A DNA stretch of 5,674 nucleotides from an uncultured Clostridia bacterium (GCA_944391265.1 CALXSX010000068.1:1-5674); one strand, 5' to 3'. Counted from the first letter of the stretch, positions 1-5,674 are shown. Made by a program: numbers and translations. The notes: generated by a model not told the origin, from the letters alone.

Positions 1-27
1 AAACAGCTTTAATTTGAACGAATTTCA

Positions 28-34
28 GAAAGGA
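28..34 (+). promoter_or_regulatory. Ribosome binding site for the biotin carrier gene
   Basis: GAAAGGA lies 10 bases before the ATG at 45. It supports that ATG over the in-frame TTG at 39, which is only four bases past the motif. The ATG at 34 overlaps the motif and reads only four codons before a TGA that overlaps the start at 45. Confidence 0.7.
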
Positions 35-44
35 TGAATTGGTT

Positions 45-380
45 ATGAAAAAATATAAGGTTAACGTAAACGGAAACGCGTATGAGGTAGAGATAGAGCT
101 CATAAGCGAAAGCGAAGCTAAAACAGCAGCACCGGCAGCAGCTCCGGCTGCGGCACCGGCAGGCGCAGGCGAGCAGGTAAAAGCGCCTATGCCCGGCACA
201 ATACTCAGCGTAAATGTAAATGTCGGCGACACAGTTAAAGAGGGTCAGATTCTCATGATTCTTGAGGCTATGAAAATGGAAAACGAAATCATGGCAGGTG
301 CAAGCGGCAAGGTTACATCTGTTGCGGTAACAAAGGGACAATCCGTTGAATCGGGCACAGTTCTTTGCACAATTGCCTGA
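45..380 (+). CDS. Biotin carrier subunit of a Na+-pumping decarboxylase
   Basis: A 111-residue biotin carrier protein. Its biotin accepts CO2 from the carboxyltransferase subunit and delivers it to the membrane beta subunit, at the inner face of the cytoplasmic membrane. Residues 1-21 form a short beta-rich N-terminal segment (MKKYKVNVNGNAYEVEIE). Residues 27-42 are a flexible Ala/Pro linker built from AAPA repeats. Residues 45-111 are a biotinyl/lipoyl attachment domain with the biotinylation motif EAMKMEN, so Lys77 is the predicted biotin site. Start: the ATG at 45 has a GAAAGGA site at proper spacing. The gene lies 39 bases before oadB, with oadA after that, so its role is as carrier for this decarboxylase (the GcdC/MmdC/OadC type of subunit). 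It could also serve a second carboxyltransferase encoded upstream. A biotin carrier of acetyl-CoA carboxylase (AccB) is less likely given the neighbours and the short N-terminus. Confidence 0.95.
   Translation: MKKYKVNVNGNAYEVEIELISESEAKTAAPAAAPAAAPAGAGEQVKAPMPGTILSVNVNVGDTVKEGQILMILEAMKMENEIMAGASGKVTSVAVTKGQSVESGTVLCTIA
126..161 (+). repeat. Three 12-base units encoding an AAPA linker
   Basis: Three tandem, imperfect 12-base units each encode Ala-Ala-Pro-Ala (residues 28-39 of the biotin carrier). The codons differ between units (GCA, GCT and GCG for Ala). This is the mobile linker that lets the biotin domain swing between active sites; such linkers are common in biotin and lipoyl carriers and vary in length. 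Confidence 0.8.
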
Positions 381-419
381 AAAGCCCCGCAAAATTTTAT
401 CTAAGGAGAGTATTGACTT

Positions 420-1601
420 ATGGATACACTAATAAATTTTGTGCAGGATACGGGCTTTGCAATGGTAGCAGCTAATCCCAAAGTGCTTATTATGCTGCTC
501 ATTTCCTTTGTTCTTTTGTATCTTGCCATAGTAAAGAAATTTGAACCGCTTCTTCTGCTCCCGATCGCATTCGGTATGCTTCTGACGAACCTCCCCGGTG
601 CGGAGATGTATCATGAGGAGCTGTTTGCCGGCGGTCATGTTCACTGGGATTTGTTCAGCGGAGATGCCGGTCTAACTCCTGGACTTATAGACTACCTGTA
701 CCTCGGCGTTAAGCTCGGCATTTATCCGTGCCTTATATTCCTCGGCGTAGGTGCGATGACCGACTTCGGTCCTCTGATTGCAAACCCGAAGAGTCTGCTT
801 CTGGGTGCGGCGGCACAGCTCGGTATATTCGTTACGTTCTTCGGAACAAGACTCCTTTTTGACTTCACACCGTTTGAGGCTGCGTCAACAGGTATAATAG
901 GCGGTGCTGACGGCCCGACTGCTATATTCGTTACGTCAAAGCTTGCCCCTGAGCTTCTGGGTCCTATCGCCGTTGCGGCTTATTCATACATGGCTCTCGT
1001 TCCTGTAATTCAGCCGCCGATTATGAAGCTTCTTACAACGAAGAAGGAAAGACAGATAGAGATGAAGCAGCTTCGAGAGGTTTCAAAGACAGAGAAAATC
1101 ATATTCCCTATCGTTATAACAGCGTTTGTATCGATTCTTCTTCCGTCAGCGGCTCCGCTTATCGGTTCGCTTATGCTCGGTAACCTCATGCGTGAGTGCG
1201 GCGTGGTTGACAGAATTTCAAAAACGGCTCAGAACGAGCTTATGAACATAGTAACTATATTCCTCGGAATATCGGTCGGTGCTACTGCTACGGCTGAAAC
1301 ATTCCTCCGTCCGCAGACTATTGAAATCATCATAATGGGTGTTATAGCATTCGGCTTCGGTACTGCAGGCGGCGTGCTTCTCGCAAAGCTCATGAACCTG
1401 TTCCTAAAGGAAAAGATAAATCCGCTTATCGGTTCAGCCGGTGTTTCGGCAGTTCCTATGGCGGCAAGGGTTTCTCAGGTGGTAGGTCAGAAAGAAAATC
1501 CGAGAAACTTCCTGCTCATGCACGCTATGGGCCCGAACGTTGCCGGTGTTATAGGCTCGGCAATAGCAGCAGGCGCATTTTTGACATTGTTCTTGCAGTA
1601 A
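420..1601 (+). CDS. oadB: Na+-pumping decarboxylase beta subunit (OadB family)
   Basis: A 393-residue integral membrane protein of the OadB/MmdB/GcdB family. It decarboxylates carboxybiotin on the carrier subunit and uses the free energy to export Na+ across the cytoplasmic membrane. The sequence has many hydrophobic segments, at roughly residues 21-38, 43-58, 92-112, 125-147, 180-200, 227-250, 273-290, 302-325 and 373-391. It also has the family's signature loop GGADGPTAIF (161-170). Asp164 there matches the conserved Asp of region IIIa that is essential for Na+ transport in the Klebsiella protein. Tyr188/Tyr190 (AAYSYMALVP) and the Asn/Gly/Ser-rich segment at 371-385 (GPNVAGVIGS) fit the other conserved helices. 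A charged loop at 207-226 is probably cytoplasmic. Length is within the family's usual range. The ATG at 420 follows AAGGAGAG (403-410) at nine bases. The gene sits between the carrier and oadA, so substrate assignment (oxaloacetate) rests on oadA; the beta subunit alone cannot tell it from methylmalonyl-CoA or glutaconyl-CoA decarboxylase. Confidence 0.95.
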   Translation: MDTLINFVQDTGFAMVAANPKVLIMLLISFVLLYLAIVKKFEPLLLLPIAFGMLLTNLPGAEMYHEELFAGGHVHWDLFSGDAGLTPGLIDYLYLGVKLGIYPCLIFLGVGAMTDFGPLIANPKSLLLGAAAQLGIFVTFFGTRLLFDFTPFEAASTGIIGGADGPTAIFVTSKLAPELLGPIAVAAYSYMALVPVIQPPIMKLLTTKKERQIEMKQLREVSKTEKIIFPIVITAFVSILLPSAAPLIGSLMLGNLMRECGVVDRISKTAQNELMNIVTIFLGISVGATATAETFLRPQTIEIIIMGVIAFGFGTAGGVLLAKLMNLFLKEKINPLIGSAGVSAVPMAARVSQVVGQKENPRNFLLMHAMGPNVAGVIGSAIAAGAFLTLFLQ

Positions 1602-1622
1602 TCAGGAAAGGCGGTATTTTGT

Positions 1623-3032
1623 ATGGGTAAATTATATATTACAGATACTATTCTTCGTGATGCGCACCAGTCACAGGCTGCTACGCGTATGAGAATAGAA
1701 GATATGCTTCCGGCATGTGAGATTCTCGACAGCATAGGCTACTGGTCACTCGAATGCTGGGGCGGAGCTACGTTTGACACGTGCATGAGATTTTTGAATG
1801 AGGATCCGTGGGAAAGGCTGCGCCTCCTTAAGAAAAATTTGCCGAACACAAAGCTGCAGATGCTTCTGCGCGGTCAAAACCTGCTCGGTTACAAGCACTA
1901 CGCTGATGATGTTGTGGAAGCGTTCTGCAAAAAGTCAATAGAAAACGGTATCGATGTTGTAAGAATATTCGACGCTTTAAACGATCCGAGAAATATGCAG
2001 GCGGCAATGAAATTCGTTAAGGAATACGGCGGACTTGTAGAAGCCGCAATAAGCTACACCACAAGCCCCGTTCACAACGAAGACTATTTCGTAAAGCTTG
2101 CCTGCGAGCTTGAGAAAATGGGCGCTGACGTTATCTGCATTAAGGATATGGCAAACCTGCTTCTTCCGTATGATGCGTACAGCCTTGTTAAGAAGCTCAA
2201 GGAAAACGTATCAGTTCCTATCCATCTTCACACGCATAACACAACAGGCACAGGCGATATGACATATCTCATGGCTGTGCAGGCAGGTGTTGACATAGTT
2301 GACTGTGCGCTTTCTCCGCTCTCGAACGGAACGAGCAATCCTACAACAGAATCGCTCGTTGCCACGCTTAAGGGCCATGAAAGAGACACAGGTCTCGACC
2401 TTCAAAAGCTCAGCAAAGCGGCAGCTCATTTCAGAGGTGTTGCGGCTAAGCTTAAGGAACAGGGAAGTCTTGACCCGAAGGTTCTCAATGTTGATACAAA
2501 CACGCTTTTGTACCAGGTTCCGGGCGGTATGCTTTCAAACCTTATATCGCAGCTCAAGCAGGCAAAGGCTGAGGACAAATATTACGAGGTTCTTCAGGAG
2601 GTGCCGAGAGTGCGCAAGGACTTCGGTTATCCGCCGCTCGTAACTCCTACAAGCCAAATTGTCGGCTCACAGGCAGTATTGAACGTTCTTTCAGGCGAGC
2701 GCTATAAGATGATAACAAAGGAATCAAAGGGACTTCTCCGCGGCGAGTACGGAAAACTTCCGGGCGAAGTTAACAAAGAGGTTCAGAAGAAGGCTATCGG
2801 CAGCGATGAGGTTATCACGTGCCGTCCTGCCGACCTCATAGAGCCTGAGCTTGAAAAGTACAGAGAGGAATCAAAGGGAATAGCTAAATCAGAAGAGGAC
2901 GTGCTCAGCTATGCACTCTTCCCGCAGGTAGCTGAAAAGTTCTTCGCTTTTCGTGACGGCAGGGCAAAGGCCCCCGAAGCTCCCGCTAAAAAAGACGAAG
3001 TGAAAACACTTTACGTACAGGATTTGTCCTGA
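1623..3032 (+). CDS. oadA: Oxaloacetate decarboxylase alpha subunit, carboxyltransferase, no biotin domain
   Basis: A 469-residue carboxyltransferase that transfers the carboxyl group of oxaloacetate to carrier biotin, leaving pyruvate. Residues 3-270 form the HMG-CoA-lyase-like TIM barrel and about 285-440 the conserved PYC/OADA domain. Metal site residues are visible: Asp13 in TILRDAHQS, Lys174 in CIKDMANLL (the lysine carbamylated in this family), and His203 and His205 in HLHTHNTTG. Their spacing matches Asp17, Lys178, His207 and His209 of known OadA, with a constant offset of four. Full-length OadA proteins run near 590 residues and end in a biotin domain. This one stops after a short Ala/Pro/Lys linker (447-458, RAKAPEAPAKKD) and the tail VKTLYVQDLS, because the biotin domain is a separate gene here. 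The ATG at 1623 follows AGGAAAGG (1604-1611), 21 bases after oadB ends. The 5S subunit of transcarboxylase and the C-terminal half of two-subunit pyruvate carboxylase are close relatives; the adjacent oadB favours the decarboxylase. Confidence 0.93.
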   Translation: MGKLYITDTILRDAHQSQAATRMRIEDMLPACEILDSIGYWSLECWGGATFDTCMRFLNEDPWERLRLLKKNLPNTKLQMLLRGQNLLGYKHYADDVVEAFCKKSIENGIDVVRIFDALNDPRNMQAAMKFVKEYGGLVEAAISYTTSPVHNEDYFVKLACELEKMGADVICIKDMANLLLPYDAYSLVKKLKENVSVPIHLHTHNTTGTGDMTYLMAVQAGVDIVDCALSPLSNGTSNPTTESLVATLKGHERDTGLDLQKLSKAAAHFRGVAAKLKEQGSLDPKVLNVDTNTLLYQVPGGMLSNLISQLKQAKAEDKYYEVLQEVPRVRKDFGYPPLVTPTSQIVGSQAVLNVLSGERYKMITKESKGLLRGEYGKLPGEVNKEVQKKAIGSDEVITCRPADLIEPELEKYREESKGIAKSEEDVLSYALFPQVAEKFFAFRDGRAKAPEAPAKKDEVKTLYVQDLS

Positions 3033-3040
3033 TAAATTTA

Positions 3041-3077
3041 AAACCGTCTCCCGGCATGGCCGGGGACGGTTTTTTTT
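3041..3077 (+). terminator. Intrinsic terminator of the decarboxylase operon
   Basis: The arms AAACCGTC-T-CCCGGC (3041-3055) and GCCGGGGACGGTTT (3059-3072) form a 14-bp stem with one bulged T (3049) and a three-base ATG loop. It runs directly into eight Ts (3070-3077), nine bases after the oadA stop. This is a textbook strong Rho-independent terminator. On the minus strand the run after the stem is TTTAAATTTA, so weak activity in that direction is possible. Confidence 0.95.
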
Positions 3078-3164
3078 ATGCTGTTTCTCGCAGGCATGAA
3101 TTTATGAGGATTTTTAAAAAATCAACAGTTGCTGGTCATGCTCAATGCCCGGTGAAAACTTCAC

Positions 3165-3212
3165 AAAAAAGGACGTTCCCTGATATAGTGCAGGAAAACG
3201 TCCTTAATTTTT
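3165..3212 (-). terminator. Terminator of the alcohol dehydrogenase gene, possibly bidirectional
   Basis: AAGGACGTT (3169-3177) pairs with AACGTCCTT (3197-3205). An inner CCTG/CAGG helix extends the stem past a small C/AA internal loop, closing on an eight-base loop (3183-3190). On the minus strand the stem runs into six Ts (complement of 3165-3170), which fits termination of the dehydrogenase gene ending 50 bases earlier. On the plus strand it is followed by TTAATTTTT, so it may also catch readthrough from the decarboxylase operon. Confidence 0.85.
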
Positions 3213-3255
3213 CATATGTATTGCAGCTATGACTGAAGCACCTGTTTAACATCAA

Positions 3256-4398
3256 TCAGTCGTACATTGCCTCGAGCAGTATACATACCTCTCCCTTTGA
3301 AACGTGCTTGGGGTTTGTAGCTGTGCAAGTGTCAGCTACTGCCTTTTCCGCCATTTCGTTTATAGCTGCCATGTATTCCTCGCGCGGTATGCCGCACTGT
3401 GAAAATGAAAGCGGAATATTCATTTCCTTGTTCATGAACTGTATCCAGCCTATGAGCGCGCGGATGGTTGTTATCTCGTTGAAGTTGCTCACTCCCAAAA
3501 GCTTTGCTATATTGCAGTACTTCTCAACGCATTTGGGGTACTCCTTCTGGCTCTTTGAATGTTTGTTTATGCCGGAGTTGAATTCAATCACGTGCGGAAG
3601 GACTATGGCGTTTGCTCTGCCGTGGGGGATGTGGAACTTAGCTCCTACAGCATGGGCTATGCCGTGATTCAGTCCGAGCGAAGCACTGTTGAAGGCAAGA
3701 CCTGCAAGGCAGGACGCAACGTGCATCTTCTTGCGCGCGTGCGTGTCGTTATTGTCAAGATACGACCTGAGCAGGAACGTACCGCATATTTCTATCGCCT
3801 TTTCTGCAAGCGCGGCGGAAAACTCATTGTTGTTCACGCTGACATACGCTTCTGTAGCGTGCGTGAAAACGTCCATGCCGGTATCAGCCGTAACGGAAGC
3901 GGGAACGCTTTTAACAAGCTCAGCGTCAAGAATCGCCTCAGTGGGAAGCATTGAATCCGACACTATCGGGTATTTCATGTCCTTTTCGGGGTCGCTGACA
4001 ACTGCGAAGCTCGTCACCTCTGAGCCGGTGCCTGAGGTGGTAGGTATAGCTATGAGCGCAATGTCCTTGCCGTTTATGCGCGTGCTGAACTCGCGTATAG
4101 ATTTTGCGGAATCAATAGCACTGCCGCCGCCGATAGCTATCACGCAGTCCGGGTCAAAACCAAGCAGGTATTCAACACCCTTTGTTATCCTGTCAAGCGG
4201 CGGATCGGGAACTACGTCCGAAAACACGTCAAACTCAGTCTCTGACTGGCGAAGCCTGTCTGTTATCAGACGGAGCATACCGCTCTTAGCGATAAACGGA
4301 TCGGTTATAACAAGTATTCTTTTATACGGAATCTCAGTCAGACGGTCAAGCGCGTTGTCGCCAAAATAGATTTTTGTGCGTATATCAAAGCTCTTCAT
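3256..4398 (-). CDS. Iron-containing alcohol dehydrogenase, PduQ-like
   Basis: A 380-residue group III (iron-activated) alcohol dehydrogenase, a soluble NAD(P)H-dependent enzyme that interconverts aldehydes and primary alcohols. The N-terminal Rossmann-like domain carries the nucleotide motif GGGSAID (90-96) and PTTSGTGSE (119-127). The C-terminal helical domain carries the four iron ligands Asp176 and His180 (GMDVFTHATEAY), His245 (LNHGIAHAVG) and His259 (IPHGRANAI). The spacings are the same as in E. coli FucO (Asp196, His200, His263, His277). From memory, the N-terminus and the segments around 119-190 and 225-275 read most like PduQ-type 1-propanol dehydrogenases, but no microcompartment genes are present here, so the substrate is open: acetaldehyde, propionaldehyde or butyraldehyde are all plausible. 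The ATG at 4398 follows AGGAG (4412-4408) at nine bases; the nearer ATG at 4403 is out of frame and stops at once. The gene has its own promoter and terminator, so it is probably monocistronic. The likely role is re-oxidising NADH during fermentation. It converges on oadA. Confidence 0.95.
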   Translation of the reverse strand: MKSFDIRTKIYFGDNALDRLTEIPYKRILVITDPFIAKSGMLRLITDRLRQSETEFDVFSDVVPDPPLDRITKGVEYLLGFDPDCVIAIGGGSAIDSAKSIREFSTRINGKDIALIAIPTTSGTGSEVTSFAVVSDPEKDMKYPIVSDSMLPTEAILDAELVKSVPASVTADTGMDVFTHATEAYVSVNNNEFSAALAEKAIEICGTFLLRSYLDNNDTHARKKMHVASCLAGLAFNSASLGLNHGIAHAVGAKFHIPHGRANAIVLPHVIEFNSGINKHSKSQKEYPKCVEKYCNIAKLLGVSNFNEITTIRALIGWIQFMNKEMNIPLSFSQCGIPREEYMAAINEMAEKAVADTCTATNPKHVSKGEVCILLEAMYD

Positions 4399-4413
4399 TG
4401 CATGATTCTCCTG

Positions 4414-4510
4414 TTTTTTTCTGTATTTATGCTCATTATACCACAGATAAAAAGAAATTTCAATACAAAAAACAGAAAAAAACGGTATTTTTTACATACT
4501 TTTTTTCTGT
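4414..4510. repeat. Three copies of TTTTTTTCTGT around the dehydrogenase promoter
   Basis: The exact 11-mer TTTTTTTCTGT occurs on the plus strand at 4414-4424 and 4500-4510, and inverted (ACAGAAAAAAA) at 4472-4482. The first copy covers the dehydrogenase leader just upstream of its RBS. The inverted copy ends nine bases upstream of the -35. The third lies farther upstream. The copies are real, but the A/T bias of the region makes chance or slippage a serious alternative to an operator. Confidence 0.6.
4435..4463 (-). promoter_or_regulatory. Sigma-A promoter of the alcohol dehydrogenase gene
   Basis: On the minus strand, TTGAAA (4463-4458), a 17-base spacer and TATAAT (4440-4435) give a near-perfect vegetative promoter. 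TGG directly before the -10 makes an extended -10 (TGnTATAAT). The expected start is an A near 4428, giving a leader of about 30 bases with the AGGAG site. The DNA upstream of -35 is almost pure A/T and could act as an UP element. Confidence 0.88.
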
Positions 4511-4515
4511 TTTTT
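4467..4515 (-). terminator. A/T-rich inverted repeat after galK, possible terminator
   Basis: AAAAAACAGAAAAAAA (4467-4482) and TTTTTTTCTGTTTTTT (4500-4515) are perfect 16-base inverted arms. A further GTAT/ATAC pairing (4485-4488 with 4496-4499) lies inside the loop. It sits 13 bases past the galK stop. In the minus-strand RNA the 3' arm is a U-rich run, so this could work as a weak terminator for galK just before the dehydrogenase promoter. The stem has almost no G-C pairs, so termination is uncertain and the DNA may matter more than the RNA. Confidence 0.4.
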
Positions 4516-4528
4516 TTTATTTGTATTT

Positions 4529-5674
4529 TTATTTCACTTCTTTTCCGCCGTCACCGATGTCTGAAATATAAAATGATGCTTTTATATTAAATTTGTCAGA
4601 GTACGCTTTCCCGACCTCCTGAATGTATTTGTCAATCACGTCCGACCTGATTATGCTGACAGTGCAGCCGCCGAATCCGGCGCCTGTCATTCTGGAGCCG
4701 AGAACTCCGTCCATGCTCCTCGCGGTGTGCGATAAAAAGTCAAGCTCAGGACACGTTACCTCGTAATCCGTCTCAAGCGAATCGTGGGATTCGTTCATCA
4801 GCTTTCCGAACGTCGCAAGGTCGTTTTTCTTCATGGCGTCAGCACTTCTTTTAACTCTGTCGCACTCATATACTACGTGCTTTATCCTGCGGCGGGTTAC
4901 TTCGTTTTCTATAACGCTCTTGTTTTCCTCAAACTGCTCCGGCGTTACATCCGCAAGACATTCTATGCCGGGAAGAACTGTTTTCAGCGCAGAAAGCCCC
5001 TCCTCGCACTCGGCACGTCTTTCGTTGTATTTTGAGCTGCCGAGCGAATGTTTTACATTCGTGTTTGTGAGAACGAGCCTGTACTCTCCGAGGCTGAGCG
5101 GCACGTGTTCATATTCAAGCGTTGCGCAGTCGAGGTAAACAGCATGGTCCTTTTTCCCCATAGCCGATGCAAACTGGTCCATTATTCCACAGTTAACGCC
5201 GACAAAATTATGCTCCGCTCTCTGGCCGATAAGCGCCATTTCTATCATGTTTACATCCTTTGAAACGCCCGCCTTTTCATTTGCAAAAACGGCAAGACAG
5301 AGCGCAGTAGATACCTCTATCGCCGCGGACGATGAAAGGCCGCCGCCGTGAGGAACGGTATCGTCATAAAGCAAATCTGCGCCGCAAAGGTCGTACCCGT
5401 CGGCGAGAAGCTCTGCCGCTACTCCGAGCTGATAATCGCCCCACTTCAGCTTGCCCTTGAAGCTGTCAAGCTCGTCGAGGCTCGCCTCTACAAAAATATC
5501 AAGGTCTGTAGCCTTAAGGCGGAGCAGTCTGTCATCTCTTTTTCTCGCTATGATTGTCGTTCCCATCGTAAGCGCCGCGGGCATTACGTGACCGCCGCAG
5601 TAGTCAACGTGCTCGCCTATAAGGTTTACCCTGCCCGGCGATTTGAACACGCGCAGAGTGCCGCCTGCACCGAA
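4529..5674 (-). CDS. galK: Galactokinase, 5' end beyond the window
   Basis: Galactokinase, a cytoplasmic GHMP-family kinase that phosphorylates alpha-D-galactose with ATP to galactose 1-phosphate, the entry step of the Leloir pathway. The visible 381 residues begin in frame at the window edge with FGAGGTLRVFKSPGRV, typical family sequence. The GTG at 5650 is therefore not the start; roughly 12-20 N-terminal residues should lie to the right. Counting from the first visible residue: the galactokinase signature GRVNLIGEHVDY is at 14-25, the phosphate-binding loop PHGGGLSSSAA at 108-118, the catalytic Asp166 in GIMDQFAS, and the third GHMP motif MTGAGFGGC at 329-337. Arg15 matches the conserved active-site Arg. 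The usual Thr of GEHTDY is Val here. The gene ends with TAA, 130 bases before the dehydrogenase start on the same strand. No galT or galE is in the window; any partners would lie upstream, beyond the right edge. Confidence 0.97.
   Translation of the reverse strand, partial: FGAGGTLRVFKSPGRVNLIGEHVDYCGGHVMPAALTMGTTIIARKRDDRLLRLKATDLDIFVEASLDELDSFKGKLKWGDYQLGVAAELLADGYDLCGADLLYDDTVPHGGGLSSSAAIEVSTALCLAVFANEKAGVSKDVNMIEMALIGQRAEHNFVGVNCGIMDQFASAMGKKDHAVYLDCATLEYEHVPLSLGEYRLVLTNTNVKHSLGSSKYNERRAECEEGLSALKTVLPGIECLADVTPEQFEENKSVIENEVTRRRIKHVVYECDRVKRSADAMKKNDLATFGKLMNESHDSLETDYEVTCPELDFLSHTARSMDGVLGSRMTGAGFGGCTVSIIRSDVIDKYIQEVGKAYSDKFNIKASFYISDIGDGGKEVK

Noticed and set aside
1..44. End of an upstream gene (possibly an OadG/MmdD anchor subunit)
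   Set aside because: All three frames close here (stops at 10-12, 15-17 and 35-37). The frame ending at 17 reads TALI before the stop, which would suit such a protein, but a few residues cannot decide which frame is coding.
39..44. TTG start at 39 for the biotin carrier, adding two residues
   Set aside because: It lies only four bases after the Shine-Dalgarno motif; the ATG at 45 has proper spacing and begins the typical MKKYKV sequence.
9..392. 127-residue minus-strand open frame over the biotin carrier gene
   Set aside because: It is antisense to a clear gene, rich in Cys and aromatic residues, resembles no family and lacks a ribosome site; it is an artefact of the Ala/Pro/Gly-rich codons.
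3152..3164. Small palindrome GTGAA-AAC-TTCAC
   Set aside because: A five-base stem next to the larger terminator; too weak to call an operator or hairpin without conservation.
3104..3232. 42-codon plus-strand open frame in the convergent gap (starts MRIFKKS)
   Set aside because: It has no Shine-Dalgarno motif, lies between two terminators and reads straight through the second hairpin.
3231..3261. Inverted repeat GACTGA/TCAGTC around the dehydrogenase stop codon
   Set aside because: Only six base pairs with a 19-base loop and no T run; within chance expectation.
3689..4369. 226-residue plus-strand open frame opposite the dehydrogenase
   Set aside because: The minus strand carries all catalytic motifs of a known enzyme. 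The plus-strand frame is Ser-rich, unlike any family I know, and has no ribosome site.
5648..5650. GTG at 5650 as the galK start
   Set aside because: The in-frame sequence upstream to the window edge (FGAGGTLR) is typical galactokinase N-terminus, so the gene continues to the right.
1..5674. Mobile element, CRISPR array, tRNA, riboswitch or defence system
   Set aside because: I found no transposase, spaced repeats, cloverleaf or conserved leader structure; the genes are ordinary central and fermentative metabolism with no sign of breakage or transfer.

Overview
This window looks like chromosomal DNA from a fermentative, low-to-moderate GC Gram-positive anaerobe, most likely a Clostridia member of the gut or rumen type. 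That placement is inferred from strong AGGAG-type ribosome binding sites, U-tract intrinsic terminators, a consensus sigma-A promoter, and the gene families present; no search was run. The window holds five protein genes. Four are complete and one runs off the right edge. I see no RNA gene, mobile element or CRISPR array.

Left part, plus strand (45-3032): three closely spaced genes make up most of a membrane-bound, Na+-pumping biotin-dependent decarboxylase of the oxaloacetate decarboxylase type. In order they are a small stand-alone biotin carrier, the membrane beta subunit (oadB), and the carboxyltransferase alpha subunit (oadA) without its own biotin domain. The carboxyltransferase takes CO2 from oxaloacetate onto the carrier's biotin. 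The beta subunit then decarboxylates carboxybiotin and exports Na+. The small gamma/delta anchor subunit (OadG/MmdD type) is not in the window and is probably just upstream. The operon ends at a strong intrinsic terminator (3041-3077).

Middle (3033-3255): a 223-base convergent intergenic region. It holds the operon terminator and a second hairpin that terminates the opposing dehydrogenase gene and may work in both directions. I see no gene between them.

Right part, minus strand: an iron-dependent alcohol dehydrogenase related to 1-propanol/butanol dehydrogenases (4398-3256) has its own promoter, TTGAAA-N17-TATAAT with an extended -10. Upstream of it on the same strand is galK, galactokinase, whose first codons lie beyond position 5674. 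The 130 bases between galK and the dehydrogenase are extremely A/T-rich. They carry roughly phased A/T tracts, an A/T-rich hairpin, and three copies of the 11-mer TTTTTTTCTGT around the promoter.

Together the genes fit sugar fermentation: galactose entry by GalK, oxaloacetate/pyruvate interconversion coupled to a Na+ gradient, and NAD(P)H re-oxidation by reducing an aldehyde to an alcohol. The metabolic content is ordinary. I found no convincing undescribed system; the best second-look items are the split architecture of the decarboxylase and the control region of the dehydrogenase.
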